A stretch of DNA of 40,152 nt, from positions 1-40,152 of the forward strand of contig NZ_AUCI01000031.1 in assembly GCF_000429685.1 (NCBI RefSeq). Direction: 5' to 3'. Positions 25,845-34,464 of the stretch are shown here, piece by piece. The first letter of the stretch is position 1, and the number at the start of each line of letters is the position of its first letter. Origin of the DNA: Salibacterium aidingense DSM 18341 (GTDB lineage Bacteria > Bacillota > Bacilli > Bacillales > Marinococcaceae). The notes beneath the pieces are model-generated. The model had not been told where the DNA came from, did not search any database, and was given only the letters and a program-made list of their open reading frames with translations. The translations under genes and the position numbers were made by a program.

Positions 25845-27267
25845 TCTCTCCTTGATTTGACGCCTTTTTTATAATAAAGCTAATGGTTGTTCCTTTATTT
25901 ATTTCACTTTCTGCCCAAATGTCCCCGCCATGGCCTTTGATAATCTGTTCGGCAATCGCCAGGCCAAGGCCGCTTCCTCCAGTTTTTGTATTTCTGGAAT
26001 GTTCTACGCGGTAGAAACGATCAAACAGATACGGTACGTCTTCCGGCTTGATGCCGGGACCATTATCCGTGATGTCTACTTTTATATGTTCTTCGAGAGT
26101 CTTTAAATGGATGTGAAGCTGCCGCTTTTCTTTATCCATATACTTTAGACTGTTATCAATGATGTTGGAAAAGACACGCTTCAACTTATCCCTGTCTATG
26201 ATTCCCACATAGGATGTCGCCTGATCGTAATAGAAGGACACCTTCGTTTGCTCAGACAGCTGCAATGACAACTCCTCCACATAATCCTTTATATATTCTT
26301 TGATATCGATTTCTTCAAAATGATACGGCAGACGATTCATATCTAATTTAGAATAAAGAAATAATTCTTCTATTAAATGATCCAATTCATTGGCTTTCGA
26401 ATAAATCGTCTGTGTATAGCTGTCCAGCTTCTCCGGAGAGTTGGCGACGCCATCCCGAATTCCTTCGACATACCCTTTAATCGCCGATAAAGGAGTTTTG
26501 AGATCATGAGAGATGTTTGAAATTAATTCCTTTCGATTTTCCTCATACTGCATTTGCAACTCCATCGATTCTTTCAGTTTTTTTCTCATGATTTCGAACG
26601 TACGCGATAGCTGTCCAAGTTCATCTTTTCGGCGTGACTCTATGTGAAAGTCCAGGTCCCCCTCGCTAATCTTTTCCGAGGCGGCTCTTAACTCATTCAC
26701 CGGCGTCAGAATTGTTTTTGAGACAAAATACGTAAGCAACCCATTTGTAACAATCAGCGCAAGAAGGAGACAGCCAAATACTATCGGCCCAAACCGTTTC
26801 ACAAAACCAGCATCCTGGAGGAGAAACACAGTGCCTTCATTCCCATTGGAATAGTAAAAATCGTTTTTTTGTAGAAAATAGAGCTGGTTTCCGAGCCGGT
26901 GAATCGGCCGGCGCATTTCTTCAAAATCAAACGCGGGGAGTTCTGATACAGACAAAGCAATAGAAGGAGACGATTGATAAGTGATCTCTCCCTTTTCTCT
27001 TATAAGAACAGCCGCATTTTCCTGTGGAATCTCTGACATTCTGTTTGAAAGATATTCGTCCTCCCTCAGCTTATCCGGGTTACGTGCAGCCGTCTGTTTT
27101 AAATAAAGGTATTCTTCCATGATGGGTTCCCTGCCGTCACCATGATCAAAAAACGGCAGCCCTCCAAAAAATAACTGCACTAGAATACATAAAGACAGAA
27201 TGAAAAAAAGGATCGGCATCAGGATCATTGCTATGTTGGACAAAATCAGGCGTTTTCGTATGGACAT
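25816..27267 (-). CDS. HAMP-domain sensor histidine kinase
   Basis: A 483-residue membrane kinase. A first helix at ~10-35 and a second near 155-175 enclose an extracellular domain of ~115 residues. HAMP follows (LTPVNELRAASEKISEGDLDF), then HisKA with the phospho-acceptor in NISHDLKTPLSAIKGY, and the ATPase with N box (FSNIIDNSLKY), G1 (DNGPGI), F box (LFDRFYR) and G2 (GGSGLGLAIA). ATG 27267 is used because AAGGAAG lies 8 bases upstream; the longer frame from 27312 lacks a site. It is operonic with the response regulator. The signal sensed is unknown. Confidence 0.91.
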   Translation of the reverse strand: MSIRKRLILSNIAMILMPILFFILSLCILVQLFFGGLPFFDHGDGREPIMEEYLYLKQTAARNPDKLREDEYLSNRMSEIPQENAAVLIREKGEITYQSSPSIALSVSELPAFDFEEMRRPIHRLGNQLYFLQKNDFYYSNGNEGTVFLLQDAGFVKRFGPIVFGCLLLALIVTNGLLTYFVSKTILTPVNELRAASEKISEGDLDFHIESRRKDELGQLSRTFEIMRKKLKESMELQMQYEENRKELISNISHDLKTPLSAIKGYVEGIRDGVANSPEKLDSYTQTIYSKANELDHLIEELFLYSKLDMNRLPYHFEEIDIKEYIKDYVEELSLQLSEQTKVSFYYDQATSYVGIIDRDKLKRVFSNIIDNSLKYMDKEKRQLHIHLKTLEEHIKVDITDNGPGIKPEDVPYLFDRFYRVEHSRNTKTGGSGLGLAIAEQIIKGHGGDIWAESEINKGTTISFIIKKASNQGENGNEKDFDY

Positions 27268-27461
27268 GGAATGATCTTCCTTTTTGTATAATTGGTTTTC
27301 CCTTTTCCCCATTCTACCTTTTCTTTCTAAAATTTTTCTAAACTATCTTTCGAGAAAAATAGCGGAAAGCTTTTTTATACATTTTTTATAAATTATTTAG
27401 AAGTGTTTTATAAAGAAGGGATACTTTAGATGGTGACATAACAAGAAAGGAGGTCCTTGCC

Positions 27462-27668
27462 ATGCCGGAATGCGGACATTTCTTTCCGTTTCTTCCATTC
27501 GGTTTCTTTTTCCTTTTCTTCGTGATTTTCTGTCTCTTCCTGTTCAAGGGACGCGGCAGCTGGAAGCAAAATAGATTTGATTCTGAAACTTTGCTGCAGC
27601 GGCGTTTGATCAACGGGGAAATCGATGAGAAAGAATATGAAAGGCTTCGGGAGATCATTCATCGTTAA
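27462..27668 (+). CDS. SHOCT-domain small membrane protein
   Basis: A 68-residue protein: a very hydrophobic Phe-rich helix at ~8-28, a basic linker, and a C-terminal SHOCT domain (LLQRRLINGEIDEKEYERLREII). SHOCT peptides are thought to mediate oligomerisation. ATG start with AAAGGAGGT seven bases upstream. It is divergent from the two-component operon, from which it is separated by ~195 bases, and has its own terminator. It may be a target or accessory of that system (inference). Confidence 0.85.
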   Translation: MPECGHFFPFLPFGFFFLFFVIFCLFLFKGRGSWKQNRFDSETLLQRRLINGEIDEKEYERLREIIHR

Positions 27669-27681
27669 AAACACAAACAAG

Positions 27682-27716
27682 GACCCAATTCTGTTTCCGG
27701 TAAAAAGAATTGGGTC
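27682..27716 (+). terminator. Terminator of the SHOCT gene
   Basis: GACCCAATTCT (27682-27692) pairs perfectly with AGAATTGGGTC (27706-27716), and T-rich sequence follows. Confidence 0.85.
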
Positions 27717-27753
27717 TTGCTTAACGATTTTTTAATCGTTTGTATTTGCAGTA

Positions 27754-27873
27754 TTATGCCTGCGCAATTCTTGGCATAGGGATAGGCTCTTTCTCTAATT
27801 CCGCCCAAATATAACGAAGCAATAGATCTTTTTTTAACTCTAGATAATTTTCATCCTCCGTTTTGTAAGTCAA
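27754..27873 (-). CDS. Possible small gene, 39 residues, unknown
   Basis: The interval 27669-28038 holds two terminators and this short frame. It starts with TTG, preceded by GGAGAG four bases away, and ends in TAA. The product opens MTYKTEDENYLELKKDLLLR and closes with YIWAELEKEPIPMPRIAQA; it is soluble and amphipathic, with a sensible residue mix. It could also be the C-terminal stub of a decayed gene. I do not recognise it. The confidence is low because of size and the TTG start. Confidence 0.35.
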   Translation of the reverse strand: MTYKTEDENYLELKKDLLLRYIWAELEKEPIPMPRIAQA

Positions 27874-27959
27874 AAAACTCTCCGTAGGGATGGATCTTCG
27901 TTATCTCATGGCGGAATTCACAAATCACTAACAAAATTCACCACTCACAGATTGACACA

Positions 27960-27992
27960 AAGAAAGGACAGGCCCGCCCCCTGTCCTTTCTT
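27960..27992. terminator. Terminator after the aldo/keto reductase gene
   Basis: AAGAAAGGACAGG (27960-27972) and CCTGTCCTTTCTT (27980-27992) pair perfectly over 13 bp with a 7-base loop. T-rich sequence follows on both strands. Confidence 0.85.
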
Positions 27993-28038
27993 AATAGATA
28001 TGAGGATAAACATGGTGAATTTACGGTTCGACCAAATG

Positions 28039-28908
<870 letters not shown>

Positions 28909-28995
28909 TTAAAGGTAAAATAGCAAACGGCCGCAAAGACCGGGAATCGGGTACCGCAGCGGGCATTCCGCTTACGGCCGATTTGCTTTATAATA

Positions 28996-29026
28996 AGCAT
29001 ATCGCCTTAGTGTTACACGAAGGCAA
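28996..29026 (-). promoter_or_regulatory. MerR-type promoter and operator of the aldo/keto reductase gene
   Basis: On the minus strand TTGCCT (29026-29021) and TATGCT (29001-28996) are separated by 19 bp, the overlong spacer typical of MerR-activated promoters. A 21-bp palindrome at 29004-29024 (arms GCCTTAGTGT and ACACGAAGGC, 9 of 10 pairs) fills the spacer and touches the -35. Confidence 0.75.
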
Positions 29027-29060
29027 GCGATTTTTAATATTTTTTCAAGGAGGGTTACAC

Positions 29061-29522
29061 ATGCATACGGTCAAAGAAGCCGCCCTGATAACGGGACTCA
29101 CCGAGCACGCTGTACGCTTTTACACCGATAAAGGGTTGGTACCAAGCGTACAGCGCAATGAGAATAATATTCGGCTGTTCGATGCAGAATCCATTAACTG
29201 GCTGTACGGCGTCAAATGTCTCAAGCAATCCGGGATGAAAATTGAAGTCATCAAAATGTATGTCGATCTTTGTCTCGAAGGGGATTCGACCATTCCGCAA
29301 CGCTGCGCACTAATGATGGAGCATAAAAAAGAAGCGCTCGTTCAGCTCGAAGAAGCCAAACGGCGGGTCGCCCATTTGGAAGAAAAAACCATATTATATC
29401 AGGCCATTCTGGAGCAACGCATTCCAGACTCGACCAATCCAGGCAAATGGGAAAAATTCCGGCATATCCATAGTGACGTATTTTATTCGCCCTCTATTTC
29501 ACCAGAAAACTTAAATCCATAG
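29061..29522 (+). CDS. MerR-family transcriptional regulator
   Basis: A 153-residue activator. The N-terminal winged helix reads TVKEAALITGLTEHAVRFYTDKGLV then NIRLFDAESINWLYGVKCLKQSGM, followed by a long dimerising coiled coil (residues ~75-115, HKKEALVQLEEAKRRVAHLEEK). There is no effector-binding Cys cluster, so it belongs with the AdhR/YfmP-like group that responds to aldehydes or other small molecules. ATG 29061 is chosen because AAGGAGGG lies six bases upstream; the frame runs back to 28905 without a binding site. It is divergent from the aldo/keto reductase, its likely target. Confidence 0.88.
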   Translation: MHTVKEAALITGLTEHAVRFYTDKGLVPSVQRNENNIRLFDAESINWLYGVKCLKQSGMKIEVIKMYVDLCLEGDSTIPQRCALMMEHKKEALVQLEEAKRRVAHLEEKTILYQAILEQRIPDSTNPGKWEKFRHIHSDVFYSPSISPENLNP

Positions 29523-29615
29523 CTCACCTATTCTTGGCTTTTTTCAGCCGCTCCCTGGATGGCGAACCCGGTTGAGACGGCGTTCGAAGCGAATCAATTA
29601 AGTCTATATCGATGA

Positions 29616-29783
29616 ACAGAAGGCAGCCATATAGCTATTCTTAATCTTTCGCACGTAGGTGCAAGCAGAACCCATTTTTCCAATACGTTTACAAAAGCAG
29701 TCGGCAGCATCCCATACAACCAGAGCGCTATTTTTGTGATTCATCGTTTTGATGATGCTATGGAATATAGACTATATTTATAA
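29616..29783 (+). pseudogene. Remnant of an AraC-family HTH domain
   Basis: The interval 29523-29842 has no intact gene. One frame, open from 29616 to TAA at 29781, reads IAILNLSHVGASRTHFSNTF then TKAVGSIPYNQ, matching the second helix-turn-helix of AraC regulators (pattern IA..VGFSS.SHFSRVFKK..G.TP..YR). There is no start codon and no N-terminal domain. It is best seen as a decayed regulator. Confidence 0.45.
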
Positions 29784-29842
29784 AACCAGCGTTCAAGGCT
29801 TTATCTTTAGTTGATTCCAAGATCCAGCAAAGGAGTATTTTA

Positions 29843-30139
29843 ATGAGGAAGGGTTTTTTCGAGCAAGTCTATCAGATAGTGGGAGAGATTCCAGCCGGAA
29901 GAGTCGCCAGTTATTCTCAAATTGCCCGGCTTTTAGAACAGCCTCACAATGCGCGGGTGGTGGGGTGGGCAATGAGGAAGACTCCGGCCCACCGGAATCT
30001 CCCCAGCCATAGAGTGGTTAAAAAGAGCGGAGAGCTTGCCCCGGGATTTAACGAACAAAGAAATCTCCTTGAGAAGGAAGGAGTGACTTTTGACAAACAC
30101 GGAAGGGTGTTCATGCACCTTCATAACTGGGAAAAATGA
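29843..30139 (+). CDS. Alkyltransferase-like protein (ATL), MGMT fold with Ser in place of Cys
   Basis: A 98-residue protein with the C-terminal DNA-binding domain of O6-alkylguanine-DNA alkyltransferases. The active-site PCHRV motif reads PSHRVV, with Ser55 in place of the alkyl-accepting Cys. The arginine finger Arg38 in NARVVGWAMR and the helix-turn-helix VASYSQIARLL are kept. Such ATL proteins bind alkylated guanine without repairing it and flag the lesion for nucleotide excision repair; known members carry Trp or Ala at this site. ATG start with AAGGAG upstream. It converges on the sugar isomerase gene, their stops 12 bases apart. Confidence 0.85.
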   Translation: MRKGFFEQVYQIVGEIPAGRVASYSQIARLLEQPHNARVVGWAMRKTPAHRNLPSHRVVKKSGELAPGFNEQRNLLEKEGVTFDKHGRVFMHLHNWEK

Positions 30140-30150
30140 ATTTCCCGGGA

Positions 30151-30981
30151 TTACAGAGACAGGTGAAGTTGATTTTCGACGAAGTCCCGGCAAGTTTTCA
30201 GGCTTTGATACGGGGTGCTTGTGGACTTATCGATTTCAACTGTCATCCAGCCGTTGTAACTGGTTTCTTTTAAATACTCGGTGACTTCCCGAATGGAATC
30301 AGGCAGGATGCCAAGGCCGAGTTCACAGAAAATCGGCATAGCTTCGTTCCCGGAAAGAATCGGAAATGATTCGGCATCTACATGCTCCGGTGAAATATCT
30401 TTCAAGTGGACATAACCGATGCGGTCGCGGTAGCGTTTTACGATGGCAAGCGGGTCCATCCCGGCCTTAGCGAGGTGTGCCGTATCTGGACAGAAATAGA
30501 CATAGTCAGGGTCCGTGTGTTCCATGACAGCGTCGAGCTCATGTTCGAGCTCAATTTCTGTACCAAGATGAGGATGGACACATGCTTTAACCCCCAGATC
30601 AGCACACGCCTTGGCTGCTTCGTTAATGGTCTCTGCAGCAATTTTCAATTCTTCTGTCGTCGTCCCGCCTTCGGTGCGGGGGCCTTTCGGGCCGAACATA
30701 ATGTAGCCGCTTCCGTTCGCTGCAAGAAAACGGGCCACCCTTGTATTTTCTTCAATAATGTCTTTCCGCTTGGCGGGATCACTGAAGCGGCCGCCTCCGT
30801 ACAAAGCAGAAAGTTGAAAACCATGCTGCTGAAGCAGTTCTTGAAATTGTTCTACATCATGTTCATATTCCAATGCATTATGTGTAAAGGTTTCACAAGC
30901 CTGATACCCGAGCTCCGACGCTTCTTTCATCCCGGTTAAAAGCTCATTCCCCCAAGTAATTAAATGACAGGATACTTTCAT
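30151..30981 (-). CDS. Sugar phosphate isomerase/epimerase-type TIM barrel
   Basis: A 276-residue protein of the AP endonuclease 2-like family, which includes IolE inosose dehydratase and various ketose epimerases. Metal ligands are visible in VHPHLGTE, FCPDTAHLAKAG, VHLKDISPEH and MTVEIDKS. It is the last gene of the LacI-controlled operon, 14 bases after the first oxidoreductase gene. The combination of two Gfo/Idh/MocA dehydrogenases and one such isomerase is typical of inositol-like or oxidised-sugar catabolism. The exact substrate is not readable. Confidence 0.83.
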   Translation of the reverse strand: MKVSCHLITWGNELLTGMKEASELGYQACETFTHNALEYEHDVEQFQELLQQHGFQLSALYGGGRFSDPAKRKDIIEENTRVARFLAANGSGYIMFGPKGPRTEGGTTTEELKIAAETINEAAKACADLGVKACVHPHLGTEIELEHELDAVMEHTDPDYVYFCPDTAHLAKAGMDPLAIVKRYRDRIGYVHLKDISPEHVDAESFPILSGNEAMPIFCELGLGILPDSIREVTEYLKETSYNGWMTVEIDKSTSTPYQSLKTCRDFVENQLHLSL

Positions 30982-30995
30982 GCAGGTTCCTCCCT

Positions 30996-32072
30996 TTAAA
31001 ATATTTGCTGCATCGCAAGCGCTGCTGGTTTTTCGATGCGGCTGTTGATCGTAATATGTTTGTTTTCTTCGGAAGCGGTGTGAAAAGCGTGCATAATCTC
31101 CAGTACATGGTATTGGAGCTGGTCGTTGGCACGGTGCGGCCGCTTTTCCAGGAGGGCCTCTGCCATATCAGCCAGCCCGATGCCGCGGCTGTTGTCCGTC
31201 CAGCCGTGGGTGAGAGGCACATTCTCAAATTGCTTCCTGCCCAGTTTTTTGACCAGCACTTCCCCGCCAAAATGATTCGGGTCGGGAACAGATAACGTGC
31301 CGGTTTCCCCGTGGATCTCCATTCGCGGCAAATTGTTTCCGACAGAGTCAAAGCTGGTAATCACCGTTCCAACCGCCCCATTTTCAAAATCCAGGCTGCC
31401 TGTAATATGGGTCGGCACTTCAACGGGAATGCTTCGTCCTTCCGGGGTTGTTCTCACGTCGAAGCTTGTTTGGACCGAGCCGGTTACACGTTTCACAGAC
31501 CCAAGGAGAGAAACGAGCGTGGTCAGATAGTACGGGCCCATATCAAACATCGGCCCTCCCCCGGGCTGGTAGTAAAAGTCCGGGTTCGGATGCCATTTCT
31601 CGACTCCTCTGCTCATAAAAAACGCCGTCGCTGCGACCGGTCTCCCAATCCAGCCGTCTTCGATTAATTTTAATGCGGTTTGGATGCCGCCTCCCAGAAA
31701 CGTATCTGGCGCGCCACCGACACGTACGCCTTTTTCGGCTGCTGCATCAAGAACGGCCCGACCATCCTTGAGCGAAATCGATAAAGGTTTTTCCATATAG
31801 ACATGTTTGCCGGCTTCGATCGCTTTCAGGCTGATTTCCGCATGAGCAGCGGGGATTGTAAGGTTTAACACAATGTCAATTTCCGGATCTGCGAGAAGTT
31901 CGTCGACCGAGCATGTTCTCGGAATGTCAAAATCACGTGCCTGCCGTTCCGCATTTTCCCTATTGAGATCAGCACAAGCGACGATGTCCATGCTTTGAAA
32001 ATTGCGGCAGTTTTCTAAATAAATGCTGCTGATAAATCCGCAGCCGATCAATCCTGCTTTAATTGGTTTCAT
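30996..32072 (-). CDS. Gfo/Idh/MocA-family oxidoreductase (358 residues)
   Basis: An NAD(P)-dependent sugar dehydrogenase. The Rossmann motif GLIGCGFISSIYLENC is at residues 7-22, with the characteristic YMEKPLS (EKP motif) near residue 95. The C-terminal sheet domain has DMGPYYLTTLVSLLG, matching the family's active-site D..H/Y region; the usual His is Tyr here. ATG with GGAGG upstream. It overlaps the preceding oxidoreductase gene by 14 bases. It probably oxidises or reduces an intermediate in the same pathway as its partner. Confidence 0.87.
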   Translation of the reverse strand: MKPIKAGLIGCGFISSIYLENCRNFQSMDIVACADLNRENAERQARDFDIPRTCSVDELLADPEIDIVLNLTIPAAHAEISLKAIEAGKHVYMEKPLSISLKDGRAVLDAAAEKGVRVGGAPDTFLGGGIQTALKLIEDGWIGRPVAATAFFMSRGVEKWHPNPDFYYQPGGGPMFDMGPYYLTTLVSLLGSVKRVTGSVQTSFDVRTTPEGRSIPVEVPTHITGSLDFENGAVGTVITSFDSVGNNLPRMEIHGETGTLSVPDPNHFGGEVLVKKLGRKQFENVPLTHGWTDNSRGIGLADMAEALLEKRPHRANDQLQYHVLEIMHAFHTASEENKHITINSRIEKPAALAMQQIF

Positions 32073-33237
32073 GTTCCCCGCCTCCTGTTTTCACCCACTG
32101 CCGTGTCTGGTGGGATTGCTCGATCGCAGCAAGAAGGCGCTGATTAATAACCCCATCCCGGAAGTTAGGAACAGGCGCGCTTCCGCTGTGAATGCCTTTC
32201 ATCATTTCATAGGCTAAGTGAATAAACGTATGTTCATACCCAATCATGTGACCGGCCGGCCAGTAGTTCCCGGCATAAGGATGGTCCTCTTCGGTACAGT
32301 GTATCGTGCGGAATCCCTGCAGCCCCGGCTCATCGTTTTCAAAATACACCTCAAGATGGTTCATATTTTCCATATCCCAGCGCAGAGAACCCTTGCTGCC
32401 GTTGATTTCAATGCGGTTGCCATTGCGATTACCACCGGCATAACGCGTGGCCTCAAATACACCGAGCGCTCCGTTTTCAAACGTCGCTAGAAACGCTGCT
32501 GCATCATCAACCTCGACCTCCCCTTTCTTTTCTTCATTGGCTTTCCCGGAGAGACCGGCACTCGATTCAGCCAGCGGACGTTCTTTCACAAAGGTTTTCA
32601 TGGTGGAAACCAGTTCTGTGATCTCACCGACAAGGTACCGGGCCAGGTCAATGCTGTGCGACCCGATATCACCCAGGGTGCCGCTGCCGGAGATATCTTT
32701 TGAAAGCCTCCATACAAGCGGTGCCTCGGGATCAACAAGCCAATCCTGTAAGTACTGGGCACGTACATGGTTTATTTCACCAAGACGACCTTCCGAGATA
32801 AGTTTTTTTGCATACGCCACAGCAGGAGCAAATCGATAATTGTGGGCGATCATATGAACGATAGCGTTTTTCTCGGCTGCTTCGTGCATCCGCTCTGCCT
32901 GTTCCACCGTAAGAGCAAGCGGCTTTTCACAGAGAATGTGTTTGCCTGCTTCGGCGGCGGCAACAGCCATTTCAGCATGCGTGTGATTTGGAGTAACAAT
33001 ATCGATCATGTCAATATCATCCCGCTCTATAAGACGACGCCAGTCGGTTTCATACGACTGCCATCCTAACTTCTCTGCCGCCTGCTTCACTTTCTCCTCA
33101 TTCCTGCCGGATACAGCCTGCAGGACCGGCGTTACCGGGGGATCAAAATAAAAAGGCAGATCACGGTAAGCATGGCTGTGCGCTTTTCCCATAAATTGAT
33201 AACCTATCATTCCAATACGAACACTGGATGGATTCAT
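32059..33237 (-). CDS. Gfo/Idh/MocA-family oxidoreductase (392 residues)
   Basis: An NAD(P)-dependent dehydrogenase related to inositol/glucose-fructose oxidoreductases. The Rossmann segment is RIGMIGYQFMGKAHSHAYRD (residues 7-26), the EKP motif is in LCEKPLA, and the catalytic-region block is LGDIGSHSIDLARYL with the usual Asp and His. ATG with GAGAGGAG upstream. It is the first enzyme gene after the LacI regulator (21-base gap). A GNRNGNRIEINGSKGSLRWDME block in the C-terminal domain fits the type that works on inositol-like sugars, but specificity is uncertain. Confidence 0.87.
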   Translation of the reverse strand: MNPSSVRIGMIGYQFMGKAHSHAYRDLPFYFDPPVTPVLQAVSGRNEEKVKQAAEKLGWQSYETDWRRLIERDDIDMIDIVTPNHTHAEMAVAAAEAGKHILCEKPLALTVEQAERMHEAAEKNAIVHMIAHNYRFAPAVAYAKKLISEGRLGEINHVRAQYLQDWLVDPEAPLVWRLSKDISGSGTLGDIGSHSIDLARYLVGEITELVSTMKTFVKERPLAESSAGLSGKANEEKKGEVEVDDAAAFLATFENGALGVFEATRYAGGNRNGNRIEINGSKGSLRWDMENMNHLEVYFENDEPGLQGFRTIHCTEEDHPYAGNYWPAGHMIGYEHTFIHLAYEMMKGIHSGSAPVPNFRDGVINQRLLAAIEQSHQTRQWVKTGGGEHETN

Positions 33238-33258
33238 TATATTCCTGCTCCTCTCTTT

Positions 33259-34251
33259 TTAGAGTTGGGATGAGGCCCTGATTTTCAGCGTTACCGGGAG
33301 AAAATCCGGCGCTGCTTCTGTGGCGGCTAAGAGACGCTGGATTGCCGCTGCCCCAATCTCTTGAAATGGGACGGCCACAGATGTCAGCGGAGGCTCCATA
33401 TACCGGCCCAATTCGGTGTCGTCATAGCCAACAACCGCCATATCCCGGCCGGGACGAAGATGTCTTTCTGTCATTCTTTGCATCACACCGATCGCCATCC
33501 GGTCATTTGCTGCGAACACAGCAGTCGGCCGTGGACGTTCGTCCAAAATCACATCAGCCAGCTCATAGCCGCTCGTTCTGCTGTAGTTCCCGGTAAATAC
33601 AACCGGATCGAAAAGAGCATAAGCGGCACATGCTGATTGAACACCTTTTAAGCGCTGACGGCTGTTTACAAATGACGGAGGGCCATTAAGAAAGGCGATA
33701 GTACGATGTCCCTGTTCCGCCAGATGTATCATAGCTTTTTCACCGCCGCTCACATGATCCGCGTCCACAGCGAACGGATCCTCTGGATGCAGGGCATTGC
33801 CGAGCAGCACAAACGGATAGTTTTCTTTTCTCATGCTGCGCAGGTGCGGGAGATCTTCCACACCAGTGCCGAGCAGAATCAGACCATCTATTTTTTTATT
33901 CTGAAAATAGGCCCGGTAATCAACCTCCTCTTCCTGCATTCTCTTATAAAAAAGCAGAATGTCGTATCCTTTTTCATTCGCGGCTACAGTGGCTCCATGA
34001 AGAATCTCCGAGAAGTATGCCGAAGATAAAGCGCTGGCATGAGGAATGTAAGGAAGAACGACCCCGATATTACCGCTCTTTTTCCGCGCAAAACTCTGGG
34101 CAATGGCGTTTGGATAATATTCGAGTGCGGCGGCAGCCTGCTCCACTTTGCGCTTTGTGACAGCGTTTACAATATCCGGCGAACTAAAAACCCGGGAGAC
34201 CGTAGCTTCTGATACACCTGCTTTTTCTGCAACTTCTTTTCTGCCCGCCAT
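33259..34251 (-). CDS. LacI-family transcriptional regulator
   Basis: A 330-residue repressor. The N-terminal HTH reads RKEVAEKAGVSEATVSRVFS and the hinge helix NAIAQSFARKK follows, then a periplasmic-binding-like effector domain (IGVVLPYIPHAS, VVGYDDTELGRYMEPPLTSV). It is first in its own operon, followed by two oxidoreductases and an isomerase. A canonical promoter and an 18-bp CG-centred palindrome overlapping the expected transcription start lie directly upstream, indicating autoregulation of the whole operon. The effector is probably the operon's sugar. Confidence 0.9.
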   Translation of the reverse strand: MAGRKEVAEKAGVSEATVSRVFSSPDIVNAVTKRKVEQAAAALEYYPNAIAQSFARKKSGNIGVVLPYIPHASALSSAYFSEILHGATVAANEKGYDILLFYKRMQEEEVDYRAYFQNKKIDGLILLGTGVEDLPHLRSMRKENYPFVLLGNALHPEDPFAVDADHVSGGEKAMIHLAEQGHRTIAFLNGPPSFVNSRQRLKGVQSACAAYALFDPVVFTGNYSRTSGYELADVILDERPRPTAVFAANDRMAIGVMQRMTERHLRPGRDMAVVGYDDTELGRYMEPPLTSVAVPFQEIGAAAIQRLLAATEAAPDFLPVTLKIRASSQL

Positions 34252-34279
34252 TTTCTACTCCTTGAATTCCATTATTTAA

Positions 34280-34332
34280 AATGTACGCGCGTTCATTACG
34301 TTTATTCTATCCTTTGTTTACTGGATAGTCAA
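34280..34332 (-). promoter_or_regulatory. Promoter and LacI-type operator of the sugar operon
   Basis: On the minus strand TTGACT (34332-34327) and TAGAAT (34309-34304) are separated by 17 bp. The operator AATGTACGCGCGTTCATT (34280-34297) is a palindrome with one mismatched pair and a central CG, as LacI proteins prefer. It begins near the expected +1. Confidence 0.8.
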
Positions 34333-34384
34333 TGTTCTTTTTAACATTTCTCCCTCGTAATTTATTCACTTTCATATTCCTACC

Positions 34385-34436
34385 TTGACAGATAACGATA
34401 TATCGGATATTATGCAAATTAACGATATATCGTTAA
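34385..34436 (+). promoter_or_regulatory. padR promoter with two repeated operators
   Basis: TTGACA (34385-34390) and TATTAT (34408-34413) are 17 bp apart. AACGATATATCG occurs twice: in the spacer (34394-34405) and, as the perfect palindrome TTAACGATATATCGTTAA, at 34419-34436 just after the -10. Binding at both would block transcription. Confidence 0.82.
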
Positions 34437-34464
34437 AAAATTAAAAATTACCAGGAGGGTTACA

